Positions 43,922-53,112 are shown, numbered from the stretch's first letter. The stretch is DNA of 64,000 bases from Tengunoibacter tsumagoiensis (GCF_003967535.1 NZ_BIFR01000002.1:1178001-1242000), one strand, 5' to 3'. Numbers and translations are program-made. Notes: generated by a model from the sequence alone, not told the origin.

Positions 43922-45685
43922 TTAGAGCGATGGCTGTATCTGACTGTGCCAGAGCTCACGCATGTCTTCACTGCTCTCTAGCAGCGAATCAAGTGTGCCA
44001 ACGGCTGAGATCTGCCCATCCTTGAGAAGGATGATCTGATCAGCATGTTGGAGCGCCGCACGACGATGGGTGACAACCAGACAGGTGGTATTCTGATGTG
44101 TGAAAAGGCGCTCCCAGAGTTTGTGTTCGGTCTCAACATCGAGTGCGCTGGAGAGATCATCGAAGACCAGAAGGTCTGGATCTCGTACAAACATGCGAGC
44201 AGCGGCAGTGCGCTGTGCCTGGCCTCCTGAGAGGCGAATGCCACGAGGACCAATGGTCGTAGCCAGCCCCAGCGGCATCTGAGCGATATCCTCCTCCAAT
44301 ACTGCGGCCTGGAGTGCCTCTGATAGCTTGACTGGTCCTTCAGGAAGCCCAAGCAGAATATTGTTTTGCAACGTATCGCTAAACAGACGTGGAATCTGAG
44401 GTGTATAGGCACAGTGTGGAGGAATGAAGAAGCGCGCTGGATCATCAATCTCTGCGCCATTCCACAAGATCTCCCCTGAATCTCTGGGAAGCAGGCCAAG
44501 AAGTGTGCGTATAAGCGTCGTCTTGCCAGAACCAATTCGTCCAGTGATCACCGTAAAGGAACCGCGTTTGATCTCCATCGTGATCTGTTGAATACCAGTC
44601 CGGGTCCCGGGATACTGATAGGTCAGATCTTTGAGCGACAGTGTCTCTAACGTGATCCGTTGGAAGGTTGCATTGGTAGGGCCCACAGAGACCGGCACAT
44701 GCCGAACCAGTACCTGTGCGGGCTCATCTGGAATCATCTCAACCATGCGATTGATCGAGACTTCCTGCTGTTTGTAATCGCCAAGAAGAAAGCCCCAGAA
44801 AGCGGGAAGCTGAGTCGTGAACCAGAGATAAGAGACAAACAGCGCAAAGTCCCCCACCGTAAAGGTCTTATCGGTCATCGCTTGAGCCGAAAGTAAGAGC
44901 ATAATGCCCACCCCAAAAGTTGTCGCCGTATCATTGACGGTGCCAACCAATTGACCAAACAGAAAGCCCTTGAGGCTCGTTTTGCGGCGTCGAGCATTCA
45001 GGGCCTGCAAGTGATCAACCATAGGACGTTCAGCGTTTGCGACCTTAATCGCCTGTACGGCCCCGAACAGTTCACCAAGAAAGCCAGCCACTTGCCCAGC
45101 TGCTTCACGGCTATTTTTCGTATAGAGATGGACACGGCTCCAGACCAGACGTGCAATCAGAAGAGAGAACAGCAGTGGGAGGAAGATCACCAGTGTAATG
45201 AGCAGATTGATCCGCATCATAATAACAATGGCCGTAACGGCTGTAGCTGTCTCTGCAAATGCACAGGGAATCCAGAGAGGGAAATCGGACGTCTCTGAGA
45301 CATCATCGCGAAAACGGCTGACGATCTCACCCGCCGATACTGGAAGGCTGCTGGCACCTGGACGGCGAAGCAGGCTCGTAAAGAGATTAAAGCGAAGAAG
45401 CATACCAGCAGTTGAGCGAAAGGTAATCTCACTCCAGATCTGCCCATATGATGTAAGCAATCCTCCCAGGCCCACGGCGATATAGAGCGCGATCAAGCTC
45501 CATATATTCAAGGTAGCGGGCGCTTTATTGCTTACCTGGTCAAAAATGATCTTTTGAATCCAGCCTGGAACAATCTGGACAATAGAAACGATAAAAACGC
45601 AGAGCCCATACAGAAGGAAGAGCCAGGGACGATAGATCACGAGCCGCCAGTTGAAAGGTAGCGTTTTCAAACGGGATGTCGTCAT
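43922..45685 (-). CDS. ABC exporter half-transporter with degenerate Walker B
   Basis: 587 aa: six-TM exporter domain (about 1-310), then an ATPase. Walker A is GRIGSGKTTL, the signature LSGGQAQRTAAAR is canonical, but Walker B reads LLVFDDLSSALD with Asp in place of the catalytic Glu; the H-loop VVTHRR is kept. Its start overlaps the previous gene's stop by 4 bases and has GAGGAGG upstream, so the two are co-translated. The partner has the opposite defect (LSAGE signature), which fits a heterodimeric exporter with one inactive site, as in TM287/288-type transporters. Cargo unknown; likely drugs or lipids. Confidence 0.9.
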   Translation of the reverse strand: MTTSRLKTLPFNWRLVIYRPWLFLLYGLCVFIVSIVQIVPGWIQKIIFDQVSNKAPATLNIWSLIALYIAVGLGGLLTSYGQIWSEITFRSTAGMLLRFNLFTSLLRRPGASSLPVSAGEIVSRFRDDVSETSDFPLWIPCAFAETATAVTAIVIMMRINLLITLVIFLPLLFSLLIARLVWSRVHLYTKNSREAAGQVAGFLGELFGAVQAIKVANAERPMVDHLQALNARRRKTSLKGFLFGQLVGTVNDTATTFGVGIMLLLSAQAMTDKTFTVGDFALFVSYLWFTTQLPAFWGFLLGDYKQQEVSINRMVEMIPDEPAQVLVRHVPVSVGPTNATFQRITLETLSLKDLTYQYPGTRTGIQQITMEIKRGSFTVITGRIGSGKTTLIRTLLGLLPRDSGEILWNGAEIDDPARFFIPPHCAYTPQIPRLFSDTLQNNILLGLPEGPVKLSEALQAAVLEEDIAQMPLGLATTIGPRGIRLSGGQAQRTAAARMFVRDPDLLVFDDLSSALDVETEHKLWERLFTHQNTTCLVVTHRRAALQHADQIILLKDGQISAVGTLDSLLESSEDMRELWHSQIQPSL

Positions 45686-47427
45686 GCGAGCACCTCCTCC
45701 AGGCCAGATTGTAAGAGACGAGAAAAGTGTGAAGCTGGATTTCGCATAAGGGATAAGCGCGGGCCATACTCAATAATGTTTCCCTGATCCAGCAGCAGGA
45801 TAAAGTTGGCGCGCTGCACCGTTTGCAGTCGGTGCGCAATAATAATCCCGGTTCTTTGAGCAAGCAGTTGATCAAGTGCCTGTTCAAGCAATGCTTCAGT
45901 CGCAGGATCAAGGCGTGACGAAGCCTCATCGAGCACCACCAGGCCAGGATCTTTTAGAAAGACGCGTGCAAAAGCCAGTAGTTGAGACTCACCAGCAGAA
46001 AGACCTTGTCCATTGGCCCCGATCATTGTATCCAGGCCATTGGGAAGCGAAGCCAGCCAGGTGCGAAGTTTGAGCGTGGTCAGCACCTGCATAATCTGTT
46101 CATCGCTCACCTGTGGGCTGAAGAAGGTCAGGTTATCGCGAATACTGGCCTGAAAGAGCTGGATATCCTGCGTTACCATCCCGATATGGCTGCGAATATC
46201 ATCCAGAGCCAGTGTACGGAGATCAGTATCGGCAAACTGAATGGAGCCACTGATGGGATCATAGAGACGGAAGAGCAATCGTGCGAGCGTTGATTTGCCA
46301 CTGCCAGTCCGTCCGAGCAGGCCCAGAACCTGTCCAGGGGCCAGCGAAAACGAGATATCATGCAGCACAGGCTCCTGGACCTCATAACGAAAGCTGACAT
46401 GTTGCATTGTGACAGAGAGCGGCCCTGCTGGCAGGCTGGCGCTCATGGTCTCCAGAACCTGCGGCTGAGTATGCAAGAGCTCTTCGACGCGATCAATACT
46501 GGCGGTAGAGCGCTGGAGATCTTGAAATTGAGTGCGGATACTTTCAAGTGGTCCTGAAAGCATACCGATGTAATACATGATCACATAAGCTGTTCCCAGT
46601 GAGATCTGTCCCTGCACATAGAGAAATGCTCCCAGGCCCAGACCCAGCGCATACCCCATGAGAAAGAGGAACTGGCTACTGACATACGTCGTATTGCTGA
46701 CCAGGCGTGCACGACGATGCGTCTCTAGCATACGATGCATCAGCGTAACCAGGCGTTGGGTGATATATGGTTCAGCGCCGGCTGAGCGAATATCCTCTGT
46801 CCCCTGGACATGCTCCTCCAGGAAGGCATAGTGGTCGGCATCAGCCATGCGTTCGGCCTTCCAGAAGGGAGCAGACCGTTTCTGGAAGAGAGCCAGTACC
46901 GCAAAAACAAGACAGGTATAGCCAACCAGCGCGATTCCCAGAAGTTGGTCTACGGTGAATAAAAAAATCAGAATGCCCAGGATAAGAAGAGCATTGCTTG
47001 CCAGTTGGAGCGCGAACTGAGAGAAAAAGTTCGCCAGCATCGTCACATCCTGATCGATCCGTTCAATGAGCTCACCAGGAGTGTGTTTCTTATGAAAAGG
47101 CAGATCCAGTTGGAGACAATGGAGCGTCAGATCTGCCCGCAAAGCATTTGTTGTCTTCCAACTGGTGCTCTCTGCGAGATAGGAGAATGCCAGACCAACA
47201 GCGCGTTGGAGCAGAGCGGTAAACAGAAAGAGCCTGGCTGCAAGGAAGAGAACCTGAAGCGGCCCATGAGTCTGTGCCGTATCGATAAAAAAGCTAATGA
47301 CTTGTGGATTGAATAGCTGGAGCACAATATTAGCAAAGAGCAGCAGTGTTAATACCAGCACAGCTAACCATTGTGGACGGAGATAGCGAACCAGCAAGTT
47401 CCAATTGCGTAGAAAACGTCGATGCAT
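45682..47427 (-). CDS. ABC exporter half-transporter with degenerate signature motif
   Basis: 581 aa from ATG at 47427 (AAGGA about 12 bases upstream; a longer frame to 47463 is less likely). Six-TM domain (LVLTLLLFANIVLQLFNPQV at TM1), then an ATPase with Walker A GRTGSGKSTLARLLF, Walker B LVVLDEASSRLD with intact Glu, H-loop IIAHRLQ, but signature LSAGESQLLAFAR instead of LSGGQ. Together with the next gene it forms one canonical and one degenerate ATP site. First gene of a two-gene operon. Confidence 0.9.
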   Translation of the reverse strand: MHRRFLRNWNLLVRYLRPQWLAVLVLTLLLFANIVLQLFNPQVISFFIDTAQTHGPLQVLFLAARLFLFTALLQRAVGLAFSYLAESTSWKTTNALRADLTLHCLQLDLPFHKKHTPGELIERIDQDVTMLANFFSQFALQLASNALLILGILIFLFTVDQLLGIALVGYTCLVFAVLALFQKRSAPFWKAERMADADHYAFLEEHVQGTEDIRSAGAEPYITQRLVTLMHRMLETHRRARLVSNTTYVSSQFLFLMGYALGLGLGAFLYVQGQISLGTAYVIMYYIGMLSGPLESIRTQFQDLQRSTASIDRVEELLHTQPQVLETMSASLPAGPLSVTMQHVSFRYEVQEPVLHDISFSLAPGQVLGLLGRTGSGKSTLARLLFRLYDPISGSIQFADTDLRTLALDDIRSHIGMVTQDIQLFQASIRDNLTFFSPQVSDEQIMQVLTTLKLRTWLASLPNGLDTMIGANGQGLSAGESQLLAFARVFLKDPGLVVLDEASSRLDPATEALLEQALDQLLAQRTGIIIAHRLQTVQRANFILLLDQGNIIEYGPRLSLMRNPASHFSRLLQSGLEEVLA

Positions 47428-47948
47428 AGAGACAGGAGATCCTTTCAGACAAGAACATGCCATCAGTCTATTTGCCGGGCATGGAGCGATAGCCAGAGAG
47501 AGGCCAATAGTGGGTATGGATCACAAACGGGAAGAAGATCTCGTGTCTGGAGAGGTGCGTAGATTGCACCTGTCAAGAGGATATATGCAACTGAAGACGC
47601 TGAAAAAAGGGCGCAAAAATCTTGATCGACAAGGAAAAAAGACTGCGCTTAGACGACCCCCAGAGTCGCCAGCACCGTATCAGGTAAGGAAGCGAAAAGC
47701 GTCATCAGAGCATCTCACCGTTTGTGAAAACAGTAGAAAAAATGCTGATTGTCATGTAAACCTCCACGAAATAATATATACTGATCATAGCATAGTGGTT
47801 GGAAGAATACAAGCAGCGATCGCGCGATCATCGATTCCAGCCAGACGAGATCAAGTATCTTACTGCTGAATTTGAAACCCTGGTATCCTTCATTATTTCC
47901 TAAAAAATTACTAAGCAAAGAGTAAATTTATAAAGGAAGAGCGTAAAT
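47428..47948. other. Divergent intergenic region
   Basis: 521 bases between the ABC exporter and the TfoX-like gene. A 154-codon plus-strand frame overlaps it but is rich in Arg/Lys/Pro without domain features or a ribosome-binding site and is taken as chance. No RNA gene or clear operator was recognised. Confidence 0.4.
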
Positions 47949-48311
47949 ATGGCTTTAACAGAAAAGCAGCAGCAAATCCTTATTCAGGTGGAGCAAGCGG
48001 CGCAATTTTATCCCCATCTCGAGATCACCTTTAGAAAAATGTTTGGTGGCGGCATGATCTACAATGCTGGAAGACCAATAGGCTCACTTACAAAACAGGG
48101 TCTCTCATTAAAACTCAACGCAGATGATCGTGATCTGCTCCTGCAAGAACCAGGTGCAGAGCCACTTCAGCACGATGGGGAGGCACCAAGCAAGCAATAT
48201 GTCATTGTTCCAGAGCAGATTAGCGCAGAGCCGGAGCAACTGGGACCGTGGTTAGAGCGGAGCGTCTCATATGTCCTGACAATCCCAGTAAAACCCCGCA
48301 AGAAGCGCTAA
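47949..48311 (+). CDS. TfoX/Sxy N-terminal-domain protein
   Basis: 120 aa with AAGGAAGAG upstream of the ATG. The core ITFRKMFGGGMIYNAGRPIG, then LTKQGLSLKLNADDRDLLL and YVIVPEQISAEPEQLGPWLE, match the stand-alone TfoX N-terminal domain (M-FG-G motif). In enterobacteria the full TfoX/Sxy controls competence, but single-domain forms are widespread and of unknown role. It lies just upstream of the LacI promoter. Confidence 0.85.
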   Translation: MALTEKQQQILIQVEQAAQFYPHLEITFRKMFGGGMIYNAGRPIGSLTKQGLSLKLNADDRDLLLQEPGAEPLQHDGEAPSKQYVIVPEQISAEPEQLGPWLERSVSYVLTIPVKPRKKR

Positions 48312-48325
48312 TCTCCTCCAATTCC

Positions 48326-48355
48326 TTGACAGAGGCACAAGCGGCCAGTTATACT
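48326..48355 (+). promoter_or_regulatory. Consensus promoter of the lacI-type gene
   Basis: A perfect -35 TTGACA (48326-48331), 18-base spacer and -10 TATACT (48350-48355) lie directly upstream of the operator at 48359. They form one of the clearest housekeeping-type promoters in the window. Confidence 0.8.
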
Positions 48356-48358
48356 ATG

Positions 48359-48376
48359 TATGTTATCGTCAACATA
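48359..48376. promoter_or_regulatory. LacI-type operator O1
   Basis: TATGTT-ATCGTC-AACATA, a near-palindrome starting 3 bases after the -10 box, where bound repressor would block transcription. It shares its TATGTT-N6-AACATA form with the operator before the dehydrogenase gene. Confidence 0.75.
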
Positions 48377-48395
48377 TTCGCCAGAGAAGGAATAT

Positions 48396-49457
48396 ATGCA
48401 GAGGAAGCGCGTCACGCAAAAGGACGTTGCAGCTGTTGCAGGCGTATCTACAGCTACTGTTATGCGTGTATTATATGAACAGGGATATGTTGCTGAAGAG
48501 ACCAGAAAGGTGGTTGAGGAGGCCATTCAGCGCACAGGATATCATGTGAATGCAGTCGCTCGTAGTCTGCGCCATCAGCGAACGACCTCTATTGGCCATA
48601 TTTTGCATTCGCTGGTTCCCAATCCGTTTTTTGCAGGCGTGGCTTTAGGAGTAGAGGAAGAGGCCAGTCGGTGGGGATGGAAGCTCCTGATGATCAGCGT
48701 GCGTGATGATGAGCGGCGAGAACGCCTGGGAGTGGAAACCTTTATTCAGCAACAGGTTGATGCTATTATCTTTACAACTCCAATCAGCGAAGAGAATGTG
48801 CAAGTAGCACTGGACGCAGGTATTTTTGTTGTGCAGGTTGAGCGTCCAACGACCATTCCTACGCCCAGCGTCATTGTGGACAACTATACTGGTGCTATCC
48901 AGGCGATGGAACATCTCATTGCGCTTGGACATAAGCGTATTGCATATATTGGCATAGATCCTGAACTCCTGAGGGCTCAGCACCATTTTGGCCGTTACGT
49001 TGAGGAAGAGCGTTTGAAGGGCTATCTGGACAGTCTCCACAAGCATCAGATCCCGTTGAATAAGCGGTTTCTGGATCTGGGAGCACATTCGTCCTTCAAT
49101 CGTACTATCCCCTTGACCCTTTCTCAATCGTTACGAGATATGATAGTGCATGCAGAGCGCCCAACAGCTATCTTTGCCTCTACCGACACTCTGGCCGCGC
49201 ATGTTCTTCAGCAATTACATGACTATCGTTTGCGGGTACCAGATGATATATCGATTATCAGCTTTGACGATACTTATGCACCTTATTTAACACCGCCCTT
49301 AACGACAGTTGCTCAACCCATGATGGAAATTGGGAAGGCAGCGGTCCATCTGATCTTAGACCATTTTCAAGAAGAACCATCTGCTCTGGATGCTTTTCAA
49401 CAGAAAAAACTTGCCACGCATCTTGTGGTTCGTTCATCGACTGCATCCATTTTATAA
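48396..49457 (+). CDS. LacI/GalR-family repressor
   Basis: 353 aa from ATG at 48396 (GAGAAGGA upstream). N-terminal HTH with hinge helix: VTQKDVAAVAGVSTATVMRV, then LYEQGYVAEETRKVVEEAI and HVNAVARSLR. The periplasmic-binding-protein-like sensor follows (IGHILHSLVPNPFFAGVALG … ISFDDTYAPYLTPPLTTVAQ). Two operators of the same form, before its own gene and before the next gene, indicate autoregulation and control of the dehydrogenase-isomerase pair. The inducer is probably a sugar or polyol that those enzymes degrade. Confidence 0.93.
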   Translation: MQRKRVTQKDVAAVAGVSTATVMRVLYEQGYVAEETRKVVEEAIQRTGYHVNAVARSLRHQRTTSIGHILHSLVPNPFFAGVALGVEEEASRWGWKLLMISVRDDERRERLGVETFIQQQVDAIIFTTPISEENVQVALDAGIFVVQVERPTTIPTPSVIVDNYTGAIQAMEHLIALGHKRIAYIGIDPELLRAQHHFGRYVEEERLKGYLDSLHKHQIPLNKRFLDLGAHSSFNRTIPLTLSQSLRDMIVHAERPTAIFASTDTLAAHVLQQLHDYRLRVPDDISIISFDDTYAPYLTPPLTTVAQPMMEIGKAAVHLILDHFQEEPSALDAFQQKKLATHLVVRSSTASIL

Positions 49458-49494
49458 AAACTGTGCACTCAATCAGACAACTCGTATGCTCTGG

Positions 49495-49524
49495 TTGCCA
49501 TATGTTGACGACAACATATGGCAA
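49495..49524. promoter_or_regulatory. LacI-type operator O2
   Basis: Perfect 13-bp arms, TTGCCATATGTTG at 49495-49507 and its reverse complement at 49512-49524, with 4 bases between. The core TATGTT-GACGAC-AACATA (49501-49518) matches O1. A TATGCT -10-like box lies at 49485-49490 just upstream. Confidence 0.85.
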
Positions 49525-49591
49525 AAGGACCGGAGAAAAGAGACTCTGCAGTCTTTCTAAACTATGCAGAATAAAAAAAAGGAGAAAATAT

Positions 49592-50605
49592 ATGGTAACG
49601 TCCCGAAAAATTGTCTTTACAGGAAAAGATCAAGTTGAGGTCTGGTCTGACGAGGTTGGTCAGCCTGGTCCAGGCAAAGTTCTTATTAAAGCCACAAAAA
49701 CGCTGATCAGCACTGGAACAGAGATGATCGCCTTGAGCCGTCAGTTTGAACCAGGTTCGCATTGGGATAGTTGGGTGAAATATCCCTTTTTCCCTGGATA
49801 TAGTATGGTTGGCCAGGTAGTAGCCATTGGCGAGGGTGTTGAAGGCATACAAGAAGGGGAGCGTTTTGCATTGCGCAGGGCACATCAGGAGTATGTGATT
49901 GCCGATCCTGATGAGCTTTATCCAGTGCCACAGGGAATTGCCGATGAGGATGCGCCCTGGATTGGTCTGGCAACGATTGTCCAGAACGGTGTGCGCCGGG
50001 GAGATCATCGCCTTGGGGAGCAAGTAGTGGTGATTGGACTGGGCCTGATCGGTCAGCTCGTGGTGCAATATGTCCGTCTCACTGGTGCCAGGCGGGTGAT
50101 CGCGGTGGATATTGCCGAGGAACGCCTCGCCATGGCATCCGCGCATGGTGCGACAGAGACATTGGCGATGGGTGTTGATGAGGCTCGCGAACAGATTCTG
50201 CAGCTTACAGAAGGCAAAGGGGCGGATGCCGTCTATGACGTCACTGGGAGTGCGCGTGTTTTTCACAGTTCACTGGGTCTGCTGCGACGTTTTGGACGCT
50301 TGATTCTCCTGGGTGATACCGGAACTCCTTCTGCCCAATCTTTGACTGGCGATGTTGTATCAAAAGGTCTCTCCATTTTAGGAGCACACGATAGCAATCC
50401 GCCCGAACAGTCAACGGATCATGCATATTGGAGTAAGCAGCGCATGGCTTCTTTATTTTTCTCGTATGTACAGCGCGGCGATATGCATGTCTCTGATCTG
50501 GTAACCCACCGCTATTCGCCGCTTGATGCTCCAGCCGCCTACAAGATGCTTAGCGAGCGACGTGCCAATGCGATGGGCGTCATCCTTGACTGGACACAAC
50601 TGTAA
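49592..50605 (+). CDS. Zinc-binding-type alcohol/polyol dehydrogenase (MDR family)
   Basis: 337 aa from ATG at 49592, behind AAAAAAGGAG; the frame open from 49463 crosses the operator and is not used. MDR fold: GQPGPGKVLIKATKTLISTG, then PFFPGYSMVGQVVAIGEGVE, NAD-binding VVVIGLGLIGQLVVQYVRL, and ADAVYDVTGSARVFHSSLGL. The usual catalytic-zinc Cys at the C-G-T-D position reads STGTEM, as in the bacteriochlorophyllide/sorbitol-type subgroup, so zinc dependence is uncertain. Operon with the isomerase under LacI control; likely oxidises a sugar or polyol. Confidence 0.88.
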   Translation: MVTSRKIVFTGKDQVEVWSDEVGQPGPGKVLIKATKTLISTGTEMIALSRQFEPGSHWDSWVKYPFFPGYSMVGQVVAIGEGVEGIQEGERFALRRAHQEYVIADPDELYPVPQGIADEDAPWIGLATIVQNGVRRGDHRLGEQVVVIGLGLIGQLVVQYVRLTGARRVIAVDIAEERLAMASAHGATETLAMGVDEAREQILQLTEGKGADAVYDVTGSARVFHSSLGLLRRFGRLILLGDTGTPSAQSLTGDVVSKGLSILGAHDSNPPEQSTDHAYWSKQRMASLFFSYVQRGDMHVSDLVTHRYSPLDAPAAYKMLSERRANAMGVILDWTQL

Positions 50606-50681
50606 TCATTTGTTCATTTGTTTGCACAAAGCGGCCAATGGCACACTAAAAACGCATTGGCAGTGAAAAGGAAGGTAGTAT

Positions 50682-51449
50682 ATGAGTTGTATTCGACAAT
50701 CTTTTTGCTGGTGGAGTTTTGCCCCCAGGTATGATTCCCCTCAACAACTCCTGCACGCCGCCAGAGAGATTGGCTATGAAGGGGTTGAATTGATTGATCA
50801 ATCTCTCTGGCCCCTGGCAAAGGAATGCGGACTAACCATTGTCTCCACTAATGGCGATTTTCTCATTGAGCAAGGCTGGAATCGACGCGAGCATCATCTC
50901 CAACTGGAGCAGAAATTGCGCGAGATTGTTCAACTTGCTGAGCAGTGGGCCATTCCCAACATCATCGTCTTCAGCGGTAATAGACAGGGACTCGATGATC
51001 GGCAGGGGGCAGAAATTACAGCGGAAGGTCTGGCGCGCGCGGCCAGGATTGCCGAAGATGCAGGAGTTACACTGATACTGGAATTACTCAATAGCAAGAT
51101 TGATCACCAGGATTATCAATGTGATCGGAGCGCCTGGGGCATCGAAGTGTGTAAGATGGTCAACTCCCCACGTGTGAAGCTACTGTATGACATCTACCAT
51201 ATGCAGATTATGGAAGGAGATCTAATTCGCACCATTCAGGGCAACCATGAGTACTTCGCACACTATCATACGGCAGGTAATCCTGGCCGCCATGAACTCA
51301 ATGAGGATCAGGAAATTCAGTATCCTCCCATCATGCGCACTCTTTTACAGACGGGCTATCAGGGGTTTGTGGGCCAGGAATTTATCCCCCAGGGAGATCC
51401 GCTTGTCGGCTTGAAGCAGGCATATGACCTGTGTGATGTTCGCCTCTGA
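50682..51449 (+). CDS. Hydroxypyruvate-isomerase-like TIM-barrel sugar isomerase
   Basis: 255 aa with AAGGAAGG before the ATG. AP_endonuc_2/Hyi-type features are LLHAAREIGYEGVELIDQSL, then LILELLNSKIDH (metal Glu), VKLLYDIYHMQIMEGD (metal Asp), and FAHYHTAGNPGRHELNEDQE with His and Glu ligands, ending GYQGFVGQEF. It interconverts ketose/aldose-type sugars or hydroxypyruvate and tartronate semialdehyde. It follows the dehydrogenase by 76 bases and ends at a hairpin. Confidence 0.88.
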   Translation: MSCIRQSFCWWSFAPRYDSPQQLLHAAREIGYEGVELIDQSLWPLAKECGLTIVSTNGDFLIEQGWNRREHHLQLEQKLREIVQLAEQWAIPNIIVFSGNRQGLDDRQGAEITAEGLARAARIAEDAGVTLILELLNSKIDHQDYQCDRSAWGIEVCKMVNSPRVKLLYDIYHMQIMEGDLIRTIQGNHEYFAHYHTAGNPGRHELNEDQEIQYPPIMRTLLQTGYQGFVGQEFIPQGDPLVGLKQAYDLCDVRL

Positions 51450-51469
51450 TCTGATGGACTTATGAGAAG

Positions 51470-51516
51470 AGAAGAGAGAACCATTTCTTTTTAGCAGAGA
51501 AAAGGTTCTCTCTTCT
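51470..51516 (+). terminator. Hairpin terminator after the isomerase gene
   Basis: 13-bp outer arms AGAAGAGAGAACC (51470-51482) and 51504-51516, enclosing an additional AGAAA/TTTCT-type inner pairing. This marks the end of the LacI regulon operon and about the last host-like sequence before the mobile element. Confidence 0.65.
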
Positions 51517-51601
51517 TGCTTACTATTCCTTGGAGATGAAGAGCCCGATCTGAGTAAAGCGGCGGATGACGGAACTACAGCCGCGTTCAACACAGTTCAT
51601 T

Positions 51602-51647
51602 AAAATACACCTAAATACACACTTTAAGGTGTCAATTGAGGTGTCAA
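51602..51647. promoter_or_regulatory. Candidate attachment region with integrase arm-type repeats
   Basis: Just downstream of the integrase gene are two AAATACAC words (51603-51610 and 51613-51620) and two AGGTGTCAA words (51627-51635 and 51639-51647). Short direct repeats next to an integrase gene are typical of arm sites beside attL/attR. The core and its partner copy cannot be fixed because the other end of the element lies outside the window. Confidence 0.45.
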
Positions 51648-51670
51648 AAAGCCGATAAACAATGGAAAGG

Positions 51671-52840
51671 CTACTCATTTTCCTTTTTAAAAAGATTTTC
51701 TATCTGAGAAGCTGCGTCTTTATGCATTTTCCGTGTAGCATGACCATAGACATCATCAGTCATTGAAATGCTACTGTGGCCCAGCATTTCCTTACGTACA
51801 ACTGGATCAATACCTAGACGACGAAGAAGCATTGACGCATTATGACGTAATGCATGAAACTTTGTATGTTCTATCCCTGCCTCTTTCAATAACTTGCTAA
51901 AATGATGACGAATATGATCATCACTCATAAATCCACCAACCCGAGTACAAAACACCAGATCTAATCCCTTCCAATTTAGCTGCATTTCCTGAAGTTTTTT
52001 CTGTTCTTCCAGATGATTACGCAACAAATCTATAATGTCAGAAGGCAAAACAATAAGACGTTGGCCAGCAGCCGTCTTAGGAAGCCCTTCAATATACACC
52101 ATCTTTTCTGAAACCGGATGCTTTGTATAATACAGTTTGTTGTGTATCTGCAAAACTCCTTCTTTGAAATCAATATCGGACCACTTCAAACCCAGCAATT
52201 CACCCTCGCGCATACCCAGAAAGAGAGCCATTACAAACAGCACATACCATTTCGATTTCTTTGCATGCTCTAGTAGCCTACTTAATTCTTCATCAGTAAA
52301 CACATGCACCTTTGCACGACGAGCTTTCGGAAGTTTCGCATGAGCAACAGGATTATACAAAATCTTTTTCCATACCACCGCATCATTAAGAGACTGCTTC
52401 GCCAAACTATGGATAAGACGAATTGTATTTGGAGATAATTCCCCATCCCACGATTGATACAACTCTTGAAACATTTCGACAGTTAACTTCTTCATCTTTA
52501 CATGCCCCAACCCTGGAATAAGCCTAGACTTAATATAACCTAGATACATAGAATATGTTTGTAACAATATAGTTGGGCCATGAACACCAATCCAATAAAG
52601 AAGATATTCCCCAAAAGTCTGATCCTTACCTACTGCAAGATTACCCGCATCTCGCTCATTAAGCATTCGCCGCTTAGCTCGTTCCGCTTCCTGTTTGGTA
52701 TCATAGTACTCTTCTTTGCGCTTACCATCTCCCAAAGGCACACGGGCGACCCATCGACCATCAGCACGCTGTAAGACCGTCCCTTCACCACGAGCACGCC
52801 GCTTTTTTTCTGGCTTATCGGTTTGTTCTTTTTTTGCCAT
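51671..52840 (-). CDS. Tyrosine recombinase/integrase of the mobile element
   Basis: 389 aa. N-terminal arm-binding part (GTVLQRADGRWVARVPLGDG, an AP2-like strand region), SAM-like core-binding domain (FGEYLLYWIGVHG …) and catalytic domain. The catalytic residues are visible: Arg211 in GMREGELLGL, His329/Arg332 in KFHALRH, His355 in MLGHSS, and Tyr365 in DDVYGHAT. AGGAGAA precedes ATG at 52840. It lies 17 bases after the excisionase gene and next to the repeat-bearing end, the usual order int-xis at an element boundary. Catalyses integration and, with Xis, excision. Confidence 0.95.
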   Translation of the reverse strand: MAKKEQTDKPEKKRRARGEGTVLQRADGRWVARVPLGDGKRKEEYYDTKQEAERAKRRMLNERDAGNLAVGKDQTFGEYLLYWIGVHGPTILLQTYSMYLGYIKSRLIPGLGHVKMKKLTVEMFQELYQSWDGELSPNTIRLIHSLAKQSLNDAVVWKKILYNPVAHAKLPKARRAKVHVFTDEELSRLLEHAKKSKWYVLFVMALFLGMREGELLGLKWSDIDFKEGVLQIHNKLYYTKHPVSEKMVYIEGLPKTAAGQRLIVLPSDIIDLLRNHLEEQKKLQEMQLNWKGLDLVFCTRVGGFMSDDHIRHHFSKLLKEAGIEHTKFHALRHNASMLLRRLGIDPVVRKEMLGHSSISMTDDVYGHATRKMHKDAASQIENLFKKENE

Positions 52841-52857
52841 AACTTTTCTCCTATCGC

Positions 52858-53112
52858 TTAAGCGATAAACACATAGTTAGTCTGTCTTGTTAAAGCCCAC
52901 TGATAGAGGCTATTGGTATCGAATCGAATCATACGACCGGACATACGGATTACAGGAAGGCCTTCATCGCGCATCAGCTCAAAAACTTTTGTACGACTAA
53001 CCCCAAGCCAGGAAGCGGCACCCTTTACATCAAGAAGCTTCTCAGGAGCCGTACCAGGAGGAACCGAAACAACTCCAAATTTCCCTATTGGATTACGACG
53101 AGATCGAGCCAT
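52858..53112 (-). CDS. Excisionase-type HTH DNA-binding protein
   Basis: 84 aa with AGAGG upstream of ATG at 53112. LLDVKGAASWLGVSRTKVFE, then LMRDEGLPVIRMSGRMIRFD and SLYQWALTRQ, are the MerR-like HTH_17 excisionase pattern. Directly upstream of the integrase on the same strand, so probably the recombination directionality factor. Confidence 0.88.
   Translation of the reverse strand: MARSRRNPIGKFGVVSVPPGTAPEKLLDVKGAASWLGVSRTKVFELMRDEGLPVIRMSGRMIRFDTNSLYQWALTRQTNYVFIA

Noticed and set aside
47405..47869. Plus-strand 154-codon frame in the gap before the TfoX-like gene
   Set aside because: Very basic, low-information sequence without start signal; it overlaps the ABC gene start in antisense.
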